Shown piece by piece: positions 30,792-40,755 of a DNA stretch of 64,000 bases (position 1 is the stretch's first letter; each line of letters begins with the position of its first letter). The DNA lies in the NCBI RefSeq assembly GCF_023898315.1, contig NC_064622.1:171326178-171390177 (forward strand). Reading direction: 5' to 3'. The translations under genes were made by a program, and so were the position numbers. This stretch comes from Schistocerca nitens (Eukaryota > Arthropoda > Insecta > Orthoptera > Acrididae). Below the pieces are notes generated by a model, which made no database searches, was not told where the DNA came from, and worked only from the letters and a program-made list of their open reading frames with translations.

Positions 30792-32618
30792 CGCACGGAA
30801 AGAGCCAGGATACTGCGCCGAGCAAAACCGCCAGCTTGCAACCTGAAGAAAGAAGAGGTACAAGCCATTAAGAATCTCAACGCCGACAAGAGTATATTGG
30901 TACTGCCTGCCGATAAGGGGAATGCTACCGTCGTAATGAAGACCGAAGATTATGAGCAAAAGATCCGAGACCTATTAGATCCGACGACGTACCGAAAACT
31001 AAGCGCAGATCCGACGCAACGTATCACACGGAATACGAATCGATTGATCAAGGCGTCTTCTCTGCCGGCGGACATACAGAGAAACCTGCGCAACACAGAA
31101 GCCCTACCACCTCGGCTGTATGGATTACCCAAGATCCATAAGAACAACGTTCCACTGAGACCGATCGTTAGCGCTCCTGGATCACCGACATATAAGCTGG
31201 CAAAACACTTGGCCTCTCTGCTCCAACCACACGTGGGGAAGACCGACACATACATTAAGGACTCAGGACATTTCATTGAGAAGCTGAAGAAACTGAAACT
31301 TGCACCAAACGACATCCTGGTCAGCTTTGATGTTGTTTCGTTATTTACGAAAGTGCCACTCAGTGACGCTCTGGAGCACATCGGTTCCATTTTCCCGCTA
31401 GACATCAGAAAGCTCTTCCATGCATGTCTCACCACGAGCTATTTCACGTGGAATGGCGACTTCTACGAACAGCTGGAAGGCGTCGCCATGGGTAGTCCTC
31501 TCAGTCCAGTGGTGGCCAACTTCTTCATGGAACAATTCGAAGCACAGGCACTGGACTCGGCCACTTGCAAACCTAAGGTGTGGTACAGGTACGTCGATGA
31601 TACTTTCGTGGTGTGGAGCCATGGTGAAGAACAGCTCGGTGACTTCCTAAGACACTTGAACAGCCTCCATGCCAACATAACATTTACCATGGAAGTAGAA
31701 AAGGACAAGAAACTGCCATTTCTAGATGTGCTGGTCACAAGGGACGGCGAAAACCTGGGACACAGCGTGTATCGAAAACCGACTCACACGGACCGATACC
31801 TGCACAAACTGTCAAACCACCACCCGAGCCAGAAAAGGGGCATGATTAGTACGCTCGTAACGAGAGCAGGACGAATATGTGAGCCGCAACACCTCAAACG
31901 AGAAATGCAACACCTGGAAACAGTCCTGAGGAGCAATGGGTACTCCACAAATTATATTAGAAGTGTAACTGAGCCAAACACTCGGCGAAGTAAGGAACCA
32001 GAAAAAGAAATGTCGGGTACGGCCTTTCTGCCATACATTCCCAGAGTGACGGACAGAATCGGCCGTATATTGCGCAAACATGGCGTAAAGACGATCTTCA
32101 AACCGACAAGGAAGATCAAAGAGTGTCTTAGATCGGCGAAGGAGAAAAGAGACCCACTTTCAATGTCGGGAATATACCGCATACCATGCACATGCGGAAA
32201 AGTTTATGTCGGGATGACTGGACGATCCATTAACACCAGGATCAAGGAGCATAAGCGACATTGCAGGTTGGGGCAGGTGGAGAAATCGGCCGTGGCAGAA
32301 CACGCACTGAATGAGACCGACCACGTAATAAAATTCGCCGACACGGAAGTTCTGGCTGTAGAGAACCACTATCACACGCGCTTGTTCAGAGAAGCTGTAG
32401 AAATACAAAAACACGCGAACAGTTTGAACAAGAAAGAGGAAAGCCTTAAGGTCAACGGATCCTGGCTTCCCGTACTGCAGCGAACGACCGTCGCAGGTAG
32501 CAAGAGGAGAACCGCACCGGAAATGACCGCGGAGAAGCCCTCGGACGTTGGCGCGCCAGGTACATATAGTCTGCGCCCGCGAGCTCGGCTCCAGTTCACC
32601 ACCGGCAATGGAGGGTGA
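30792..32618 (+). CDS. Penelope-like RT/GIY-YIG, 5'-truncated inverted copy
   Basis: Coding homology starts near 30792 (RARILRRAKPP) and runs to a stop at 32618 after LQFTTGNGG, so the C-terminus is complete here. It includes the whole RT core (YVDD at 31591-31600 region) and the GIY-YIG domain near 32169. It lacks about the first 290 residues of the main copy. The frame happens to stay open upstream to 30435 through the antisense of the neighbouring terminal repeat; those 118 codons are not PLE protein. The protein is nearly identical to the main copy, so both were made from one source at about the same time. No obvious promoter remains. Confidence 0.92.
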   Translation, partial: RTERARILRRAKPPACNLKKEEVQAIKNLNADKSILVLPADKGNATVVMKTEDYEQKIRDLLDPTTYRKLSADPTQRITRNTNRLIKASSLPADIQRNLRNTEALPPRLYGLPKIHKNNVPLRPIVSAPGSPTYKLAKHLASLLQPHVGKTDTYIKDSGHFIEKLKKLKLAPNDILVSFDVVSLFTKVPLSDALEHIGSIFPLDIRKLFHACLTTSYFTWNGDFYEQLEGVAMGSPLSPVVANFFMEQFEAQALDSATCKPKVWYRYVDDTFVVWSHGEEQLGDFLRHLNSLHANITFTMEVEKDKKLPFLDVLVTRDGENLGHSVYRKPTHTDRYLHKLSNHHPSQKRGMISTLVTRAGRICEPQHLKREMQHLETVLRSNGYSTNYIRSVTEPNTRRSKEPEKEMSGTAFLPYIPRVTDRIGRILRKHGVKTIFKPTRKIKECLRSAKEKRDPLSMSGIYRIPCTCGKVYVGMTGRSINTRIKEHKRHCRLGQVEKSAVAEHALNETDHVIKFADTEVLAVENHYHTRLFREAVEIQKHANSLNKKEESLKVNGSWLPVLQRTTVAGSKRRTAPEMTAEKPSDVGAPGTYSLRPRARLQFTTGNGG

Positions 32619-32723
32619 AGCTTTGACAATGCCAGCCACTCGTGCTGGCGAAACGTCAGAAAAATCATTAGATGAACGTCGGCCGAAGAACCCGAGACAG
32701 AAGCCAATAGGTAATTTGATGTT

Positions 32724-33164
32724 GTAGCACAACCCCCACTGTTGACGAAAATTTGAGCTTGTAGACGGGATGTGGGATACCATAAAACTGTCTGATTGGC
32801 AGAAGTAGAATTTTTTACTTAACGGCAGATAGTCAGCATTTGGTGTGCGATAGAGAATCAAACAAAATCACTAGGGTTCGCGAATGGGTAAATTGTTTGT
32901 AAGGTAGATTCAGAAAAACTTTTAAGTTTGTCGATTTTGTTGCTTACAGGAAAATATAGTGATAACAAAGCTAGCTAAGGAACCCGACACTGACCAGCTA
33001 TCCATGTTGTCAAATTTCTATTTGAAATGAAAACAAAGAATGAATTAAGTTTGCAGACTAACATCAAAAAATTTCGTTTTCATTTATTCATGAAATAACC
33101 TGTGAAATTATGAAACAGTCGTACAAATTTTTATCGTAAGCACAGCATGCAGATTTTTGTAAAC
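32724..33164. other. unassigned AT-rich DNA
   Basis: No recognised signal between the PLE and the Tc1 fragment. Confidence 0.45.
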
Positions 33165-33350
33165 GTCACTTGCTAACAGCACTACGTCGTCTGCAGCGCC
33201 TCTCTTGGGCTCGTGACAGTGTTGGTTGGACCACAGACGACTGGAAAACCGTACCCTGGTCAGCCGTTTGCCCTTCGAAGTTGGAAGCTGTTAATAGCAC
33301 TGTCATGTGTCACGGATTTCCTTACGTTGACACGACTGTAGGAGTGTCTT
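33165..33350 (+). pseudogene. Tc1-like transposase fragment
   Basis: LLTALRRLQRLSWARDSVGW and TTDDWKTVPWSAV correspond to the segment just before the first catalytic Asp of the Tc1 family at 22693-24048 (nucleotide match to 23155-23270). Only this piece remains. Confidence 0.75.
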
Positions 33351-33364
33351 AGTATTAAAGAATA

Positions 33365-33700
33365 AATGTAATAAAACCACTTACATAACGCGCCATTTCT
33401 TCACGCATTGTTTATGAGGTCATATCGCCTGACGCGTATGTGGTACCATGACATAATTATGTAGGTGCATTTAGCGGCATATGTGGAAACTGTCAGTAAA
33501 AATTTATTGCGAATAGAGTTAGTAACACAGTAACACTTAAACGTTTTGCAAATTGCAGCAATGTTTTAAGCATTTCATTGGTTATGACGTTAAATCCTCT
33601 GAGATATGATAGATAGGTGGTATTTACCCCCCACAACGGTTGTTGCTCGACAGTAAGGGATGTGTGTATCAAGTTTGCTGGAAATCGGTCTAGTGGTTTA
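33365..33700. other. unassigned DNA
   Basis: No motif recognised. Confidence 0.45.
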
Positions 33701-33846
33701 GGTTCAAATGGCTCTGAGCACTATGGGACTTAACTTCTGAGGTCATCAGTCCCCTAGAACTTAGAACTACTTAAACCTAAATAACCTAGGACATCACACA
33801 CAGCCATGCCCAAGGCAGGATGCGAACCTGCGACCGTAGCGGTCGC

Positions 33847-33848
<2 letters not shown>
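33701..33848 (-). repeat. SINE subfamily B, 5' end replaced by GT repeat
   Basis: The 3' end GGTTCAAATGGCTCTGAGCA to box B (complement of GGATGCGAACC, one change) is present. The copy stops at GCGGTCGCGCG, where a (GT)n run begins, so box A is missing. Confidence 0.88.

Positions 33849-33880
<32 letters not shown>
33847..33880. repeat. (GT)n microsatellite
   Basis: About 16 GT units, joined on the left to the truncated SINE and on the right to the minisatellite. Confidence 0.95.
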
Positions 33881-33881
<1 letters not shown>

Positions 33882-34575
33882 TGTGTCTGGTGACGCTGAT
33901 GTATATGGTGATGTCATCTTTCTAGAAACATCGTTTTGCTGGAGACACCATGTTTCCAGAGACGATGTCTTTCTGGTGACAAGTTATGTCTGGTGGCATT
34001 GGTGTATCTTGTGATAGCTGTGTGTCTAGTATCACAAATGTGTTTGGTGATGCAGCGTCTCTGGTCTCGTAGTTTCTCTTGTGGCACCTATGTGCCTATT
34101 GACAATGATGTGTCTGGTGGTGCTGATGTGTCTTATGACTATGTGTCTGGCGAGGACATAGCGTCTGGTGATATCCGCATTCCTGGTGACGCCAGTATCT
34201 CTGGTAACACAGTTTGTCTGGTGCAGCCGATGTTTCTGGCGATGCCGATGTGTCTGATGGCACTGATGTGTGTGGTGATGGTGCTGTGTATGGTGATGAT
34301 GTATTTCTGGAGATACACTGTTTCTGGAGGCGCCACGTTTTCAGAAAATCTGTGTTTCTGATGACACACTGTGTCTTGTGACACCCATGTGTCCATTGTC
34401 ACAAAAGCGTCTTGTGACACCAGTATCTCAGGTTACACAGTCTGTCTGGTGGCATCGATGTGTATGGTGACTCTGATATATGTGGTGACGCTGATGTGTC
34501 AGGGGATGCTGATGCGTCTGGTGAAGCCCTTGTGTCTGATGAAGCCCATGCGTCTGGCAACGTTGCATTTGCGAA
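33881..34575. repeat. degenerate 18-bp minisatellite
   Basis: Units close to GTGTCTGGTGATGCTGAT recur about every 18 bp with small indels. Examples are GTGTCTGGTGGTGCTGAT near 34108, GTTTCTGGCGATGCCGAT near 34230 and GTGTCTGATGGCACTGAT near 34249. In one frame each unit reads V-S-G-D-A-D, and short stretches stay in frame (DVSGGADVSYDYVSGEDIAS), but indels break it. I cannot say whether it was ever coding. Confidence 0.85.
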
Positions 34576-35550
34576 GACTCTCGGTAGTAACGTCGTGTGT
34601 TTGTGGCGACGCCGTTTCTAACAAAACTAGTTATTTCTCCCATCGCCATGTATACTACGGCGTCGCAAACGAGTGCTCTGTTAATGTGCTCCCTGTCGCC
34701 AGACCAGGCCATTGCCAAGGAGGCAGAGCTTACGGCCTTCTTCCTCTCCGACGGCAGGTGGCGTCAGCACGCACCTGCGGCCGACCCAGTATCAGATAGT
34801 CCTGCGCCCACCGGAACACGGCGCGTGTTATTACTGTGACGGCTCGACGGCGGCTCCGTACAAAAAGGGAGCGGCGCTCTCTATCTGGCAGGAGATCCTT
34901 AACGGGGCGCCGCGACGGTTCCGGAACGCCAGGGCCCGCTTCCGGCCGCTAATGGCTCGTTACGGCGCGCCTAGGAGCGGGGATAGGGGATAGGCTTGCC
35001 GCCGTGCGCTGGCCCACGCCGTGCATTCCGCGGCTTTTTGTGGCCCGCGGCACGCGCCCCAAATTGACCACAATTTCACGGCGCTCGGCCACACACGCGC
35101 GACTCCACCTAATTATGTTATGCGTTTTTGTCTGCGGCCCTGCTCCATTGCTCCCGGTTGCGGTGGCAAACCGCGAGCGTGTCTTTTCCCCTGCTCGCAA
35201 TCGCCACACTTACGTACGACGAGAGCTCCACTTTGCACGGGATGATTCGGCCCTGTCAGTAATCGTCCGGCGGAAATAAGTGGTTTGCTGTGGTGCTGTA
35301 ACATCCTGCGTACCTGTATACTTACTTCAAATAACGCAAAGAAGAAGAGCGAGAAACTTCCAACACATTCTGTAAAGTTACCGTTTGGGCGAAGGTTATC
35401 CGGAAACTAGCGTTACAAGGAACTTATCCTCAGCATGGAATATCCGTGGGGGAAGTTCATACCACTGCCGCGTAGCGGGGAGCTAGCGGTAGGAACGACC
35501 ATTCCCGACAATCATTAGCGCGTCATTTAGTATTGTTGTGACTGTTAAAA
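34576..35550. other. unassigned, GC-rich CpG-dense block at about 34700-35280
   Basis: GGCGCCGCGACGGTTCCGGA and GCGGCACGCGCCCC are examples of the composition. ORFs overlap in most frames, which the base composition explains. No homology recognised. It could be an unmethylated island. Confidence 0.45.
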
Positions 35551-36819
35551 ATGAGCGTTCTCATTCCGGACCCCGCCAAGAGCGAAGTGCGAACTGTAAT
35601 TCGCTACATAAGTGCTGAGGGCAGCCGCGCGGGATAAGCCGAGCGGTCTGGGGCGCTGCAGTCTTGGACTGTGCGGCTGGTCCCGTCGGAGGTTCGAGTC
35701 CTCCCTCGGGCATGGGTGTGTGTTTGTCCTTAGGATAATTTAGGTTAAGTAGTCTGTAATCTTAGAGACTGATGACCTTAGCAGTTAAGTCCCATACGAT
35801 TTCACACACGTTTCCACATTGTTTTGCTGAGGGCATGAACACCACTGCGATTCATAGCGAAATTGTTTCAGTTTATGGAGAGGACGTAATGTCGAGGCAA
35901 CATATGACGAAATGGGTACGGAATTTCAATTATGGAAGGACATAAATTCACAATGAAGACAAAAGCGGAAGGCAGTCTGTTGTGACTCATGACGTGGCGC
36001 AGAAAATAGAACATCTCTGTGAACGCCGTTCGACAATTGACGACTTGCAGGTACTTTGTCCAAACATTTCACGAACTGTTGATCGTGAAATTGTAACTGG
36101 TTCACTAAACTGTCGCAAGTTGTATGCGCGATGGGTGCCCAAGATTCCTACCGAAGCACACAAACTGAACAGAGTCAGTGCCAGTAGCGGGTTCCTTGAC
36201 CGTTTTGAGACTGAAGTCGAGGCTTACTCAACTCTATGGCGACAGGAGATGAAACCTGGGCTTATCACCATACTCCTGAGAGAAAACAACAACCAATGCA
36301 GTGGTGCCCCACTCATTCTCCTTCAGCCAAAAAGTTCAAAACACAGCAAACAGCGAGGAAAATAATGGTGTCAGTGTCTTGGGACAGAAAAGGGGTACTG
36401 CTCGTTGATTTTTTGGAAGGAGGTGAAGCAGTAAATGCTGCAAGATATTGTGAGACCATCAAGAAACTTCGCAGAGCCCAACAAAACATAGTCTTGGGAT
36501 GCTGACAACGGGAGTCTGTCTCTTTTATAGTAACGCTCGTCCACACATCGCTCATGAAACACAAGAGTTGTTGACTTCGTTCGGTTGGGATGTTTTAAAC
36601 CACGTCTCTCACATTCCCGATCTTGCACCTAGTGACCTTCATTTGTATACTAAATTGAAGGAACACCTTCGTGGAAAACACTTTTCCGACGATGACGAGG
36701 TGAAAATCGAAGTGAAGAACTGGCTGAAAAAGGCGGCGGGAGGCGTCTATGACACACGAATCAAAAAGGGCGTCCCACGGATGTCAAAATGTATTGAGGT
36801 GAATGGTGATTATGTCTAA
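35551..36819 (+). pseudogene. DD34D mariner transposase, split by a SINE
   Basis: ATG at 35551 gives MSVLIPDPAKSEVRTVIRYI then SAEG. The frame is cut by the SINE at 35624-35824 and resumes MNTTAIHSEIVSVYGEDVMS (first HTH). Further parts: HDVAQKIEHLCERRSTIDDL and RTVDREIVTGSLNCRKLYAR (second HTH), ATGDETWAYHHTPERKQQPM (first D), RKIMVSVSWDRKGVLLVDFL, YSNARPHIAHETQELLTSFG and IPDLAPSDLHLYTKL, ending NGDYV at 36819. The spacing of the last two catalytic sites is 34, as in DD34D mariners, but the second Asp is Ser. There are at least two frameshifts. Dead. Confidence 0.9.
35624..35824 (+). repeat. SINE subfamily A
   Basis: GCCGCGCGGGATAAGCCGAG start, box B GGTTCGAGTCC, body as in the copy at 6327. 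The 11-bp target duplication TGCTGAGGGCA lies at 35613-35623 and 35825-35835, inside the mariner coding region. The intact duplication gives the pre-insertion site. Confidence 0.95.
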
Positions 36820-36829
36820 AAATAATGCC

Positions 36830-37785
36830 AGACCTACACTACAACGCACGGTAAATTTTATTAAAAAAATTCAGTTTTTGTACTTCAGAAAATTCTTGTA
36901 ACATTACTTTCCGGATTAGCCCCGTAACTAGAGTAACTTACCGAATACGGAGAATCCTTCGCAAGAATGGTGTAAGGACTACATTTTACAGTCGACACAA
37001 GGTCAAAGTCTTCTTTCCACCTACAACGGACATGCCTGACCGTGGGAGTATGTGAAGGTTCGTGAGGTTGTGGCAAAGTATGTATCGACGTCATTTGAAT
37101 TACAATAATAGAACGCATCAGATTACGAACACTAATTGCTTCTAAGATAAGAAGTACAAGCAGCGTTTGCGGAGCTTCATGGGGAATTTGACCAGATTAT
37201 GGATTTTAAGAACATATTAGTCAACCATAATATCACAGCATCTGGCGGAGAGGGTGCTTGGGTCGGATTATAGTGAGTCAGCGGTAATCAGGATTGACAG
37301 TATATCCACAGCTGACCTGCAAGGATTGAGAGTGTAATCCGTTTTCGTTAGTCACCATTGTACTTCTTTGCTGTAACGTTACTGCGTGTTTATCGGTAAT
37401 GGACAAGTCCAATAAAATCGTGGTTGGCAGATACACACGCTAGCCTCCCAGAATGTTTCTAGAAGCATATCCTGTGACGCAGCTGAAACATCTAAGAACG
37501 AGTACAGTTTCAACAGAGATGACGGCTATAGGCTTCTGTCTTCGTAGCTACCGGCCATCCACGGCCAGCGAGCAACATAAACATCGACCAGGAAATAACC
37601 GAGGCTTCACAAGATAACAATATTTTGGATTTTCCTTCTGTTTACACATTTGCTTCTCGAAAAACCACAAAATTTTAAACTGTGAGTTCATAATATACTC
37701 GCCCAACAATCTATTTTGTAAAATGAGGAACCCGTAGGACAATTGCTAAATGAATCTTTTATTGCATACACGAGCGGTTTCGGAA
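36830..37785. other. unassigned DNA
   Basis: No protein motif or repeat end recognised. The right TIR of the preceding mariner should lie near 36840-36900 but I could not identify it without its partner. Confidence 0.45.
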
Positions 37786-37789
37786 CACT

Positions 37790-37998
37790 TGTAATGTTGA
37801 TGCATTAAGTTGTTCTGAAAGCGGTGCTAATACTCAAGACAATAAAAGCGAAAAGCGGGTTAAAACCTGTGAACTATCTGGGGAAGTTAACCTTGCATTG
37901 CTGAGCAACTGTCTCACCAGGTATCCAGTGTAGCTTACCAAATTCCCAACCAGACTAACATTAATTATAATCTCTTAATAGTCATCTTACGACAACAG

Positions 37999-38054
<56 letters not shown>

Positions 38055-39537
38055 AAATCAAAAGAAATAAATCAGTTTATATTTGGAAATTTATTTTAAC
38101 ATTGATCATTGTTCTGTCAAATTTTCAGCATATTAAACTTGATTCGTAACTAAGTTGGTGCCTTATTTAGGATTATGAAAATGTGAGTTTGTAATCTTAC
38201 GGAACACATCAAATATGGAGCCAAGATTGGGAGACTGCATACAACACTGCATTCATAAAATAACATACAAAGAACGTTGAAACATATGTAAGAGGAAATT
38301 AACCACAACCAACCCATTCAATTTTCACCCAAACAAGCTACTTTCGTAGCGCAATCCTGTCTGTCATGAAATTACCACACACTGGTATACTAAATTCATA
38401 CTAACTCTCTGTGAAGTCTTCCCGAAAAGAATAGCTGAGGGCGACTTTGATGATTACACCACATGCTTCACGTGGTCAACTTGGTTTCCACAAAGAGTGT
38501 AACTCCACAATAATTTTGATAATTAAAATAAATTACATCGAAACGCAATTTTCAAAAGAAAACCCTCTAACTGGTTACTATCGTCTTACTATTAACCTGA
38601 TGGGTCAAACAATTGTATAAGCACCTGGTACTGGTCTCACAAAGTACGCCCCACGTGGGTTGAACATAAAGAAAAGTTGCTATACTGAAAAATATTGTCA
38701 AGACGAGACGTTACAATCTCACGCACATTCGCATTTAAGATTGATGATCTTAGAGTTACGGATCATCAAACGTGGTTTCACTTTACTCACGAAGTAGTGA
38801 CAAAGCAACTACCGGAAGATATTCTGAACTTCACACTCGAATTACACTGCGTTGCAATTTAAGATAACATCAGATATTTTAGATCTAAACCTGAAATAAA
38901 GGTGATTAAATTTTCAGTTAGGCTGAACTTAAGAAATCCATTGTCCTACGGACTTAGCAGAGACGCGCTTAGCCGAAGATCTTACCACTTCAGACACTCG
39001 CTGCTGACAGACTGCCGTGGGCCCCCACCGAGGGTGCTTCACAGATTCAAACGGAAGTGACCAGAGAGGCAGCTTCTGATACCAACATGACAAGGGACGG
39101 ACAGGACCATACCAAGAATAGAAACCTCTTTGCTTTTAGAAAGCGTAGGTACCTGTTCCAACGTTGGTCCTACTGTTCTCTAACAGACAGGCTTGTCTGC
39201 AACCATCTAGCATGCTACTAGAACTGCATTTGCTCATTCATCCTTTCACACAGAAGGGAAGGGGGATGACAGTATCTTATCATATACAGTATATAAAAGA
39301 AAGTGTATGTAGGTTCCGTATGAGACTGTGTGACATGAATTACATATAAACTGTGTTTTAAAGTGTAGTAGTGTGACAGATCGATCTCGTTTATGTGTAA
39401 AAGTAACACGTTCCACTGCTCAGTCGCCTCCCAGATAGAGTCAGAAACACCACAGTAAATTTAGAACAGGAATTTATGCCGTAAAAAACAACAGATTTAA
39501 GAAATTAACATGAAAGGAATCCAACAGAGACCTTTCA
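37790..39537 (+). mobile_element. solo LTR, about 1.75 kb
   Basis: Starts TGTAATGTTGATG and ends GACCTTTCA (TG...CA), with 4-bp duplication CACT at 37786-37789 and 39538-39541. An inverted relative lies at 41862-43582. A TATA box (TATATAAAAG, 39290-39299) gives the likely transcription direction. A long (TA)n run at 38001-38050 is an expansion inside this copy. There is no internal retroelement coding region beside it. Confidence 0.82.
38001..38051. repeat. (TA)n microsatellite inside the LTR
   Basis: About 25 TA units. The other LTR copy has only a short TATATACATAT at the same place (about 43375). Confidence 0.95.
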
Positions 39538-39541
39538 CACT

Positions 39542-40025
39542 TGAAGTTTCATCATTTGGTGTAAACCCTAACAATGAAAATATTGTGCTACAAATCAATG
39601 AGAGGGGATCCTCAAGTTAAAAAAAAGTCAGATAAGTAGCTACATTGTTAGAATTTCGAAAATAAAAGAGAAAACAAGACCTTACTTACAAATAAAGCTT
39701 TAAAATGGTTTTCAGACTGTTTCTGACCACCCAGTGTGTATAGGTAATATACAGTACAATTAAAAACTCGTATCCAGTATGACACTTTTAATTGACTTGG
39801 TCCATATACCATTGCCCCTTAAATAGGATGGGGTGGAAGAGCAGAAACAGAATACAGAAGAATAGAATTCACATTGCCTTATTGACCAATAAATACTTTT
39901 TGCAGGTCACTGCATAACTGCCTCTGAGACAAATATTCATTCGATTACAGGTCTCTATGTCTCTATGATGTTAATTTTTGGAACACAACTTAAGACCAGC
40001 TTAGAGACAGAAGTGATGACACTTG
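39542..40025. other. unassigned DNA
   Basis: Nothing recognised apart from AT-rich sequence. Confidence 0.45.
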
Positions 40026-40355
40026 CTGCAGGACCTGACCATCACTTTTCAGGACAATGCTCAAGCACGTACAGTGCAAGCTCTTACTGTTTTGTTAGAC
40101 AGCTGGGGCTGCTAAGTGCTATACTACCTACTGCACTCCCCTGACTTAAGCTCTCGTAAGTTCTACTCGATTTCTAAACTGAAGGAAACACTTCACGGCA
40201 TTCGCTTTAGGACTGCTGCAAATTCGTCGGACAATAGACCGCGCCGCTCGAACTGTCAACACAACTGGCACTGCTAAGAGTGTCCTACGACTTCCACAAC
40301 GCTGGCAACGGGTTATACACATTGCTGGTGACTACGTTGAAGGTCCGTAAAACTT
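40026..40355 (+). pseudogene. mariner transposase C-terminal fragment
   Basis: Pieces in shifting frames: LTITFQDNAQARTVQALTVL (second catalytic D), HSPDLSSRKFYSISKLKETL (third site region, catalytic residue lost), LHGIRFRT and, near the end, LPQRWQRVIHIAGDYVEG. The final motif is typical of mariner-type transposase C-termini. The N-terminal two thirds are missing. Confidence 0.75.
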
Positions 40356-40591
40356 TGAAACACGTATCTATTTTGTACGAGCTGTAAATAAATAGTTGTC
40401 TGTTCTGACGGACATGCCTGAATCCACCACCATAAGTAAGGATGCACAATTACGTTCGACCTCGTGCGGGAACCTGAAATTAGCGAGCATGGCAGTCATT
40501 AACGGGGTCTGTGAAAAGGTGGCGCTAGATGGGAATGTGGTTCAGCCGGTAGCGTGCCGAGATAGTCCGCACAATTGCAATAAACACTGTG

Positions 40592-40664
40592 TTCTGATAG
40601 TGCAGTGGTTACGAAGCTGTCTAACACGCAAGAGATCATGGGTTCGAGGCCCAGTCTAGCACAC
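40592..40664 (+). repeat. tRNA-Val-like sequence (pseudogene or SINE head)
   Basis: TAGTGCAGTGGTTA (box A), CTAACACGC (AAC anticodon context) and GGGTTCGAGGCCC (box B) follow the tRNA-Val layout. The acceptor arms do not pair well and there is no T run directly after, so a working tRNA is unlikely. It may be the head of a SINE; downstream lies a TTTCC/C-rich tract at 40722-40755. Confidence 0.6.
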
Positions 40665-40721
40665 CTTTTCACTCGTCACCGCTGATTCCACGCAGCCGAC
40701 ATCAATAACCAATAGTTCCTT

Positions 40722-40755
40722 CCCTTTCCTTTCCTTTCCTCCCCCCCCCCCCTCC
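40722..40755. repeat. pyrimidine tract (TTTCC)n and C run
   Basis: CCCTTTCCTTTCCTTTCC followed by about 12 C. Confidence 0.9.

Larger units (their letters stand above)
25137..32710. mobile_element. composite Penelope-like (PLE) insertion
   Basis: The whole block lies between perfect 13-bp direct repeats GTAATTTGATGTT (25124-25136 and 32711-32723). It therefore behaves as one integration product. From right to left on the minus strand it holds a 5'-truncated partial copy (30776-30410), then a full copy (to 25137) giving a directly repeated terminal segment of about 370 bp. A plus-strand partial copy (about 30792-32710) lies head-to-head with the first. A Jockey-type LINE was later inserted in the full copy. 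Confidence 0.9.

Noticed and set aside
33820-34361. Secreted or repetitive host protein encoded by the 18-bp repeat
   Set aside because: The V-S-G-D-A-D frame is broken by indels and no start, splice site or conserved flank supports a gene; kept only as a finding to test.
40592-40664. Functional tRNA-Val gene
   Set aside because: Box A and B are good but the acceptor stem pairs poorly and no terminator follows directly.
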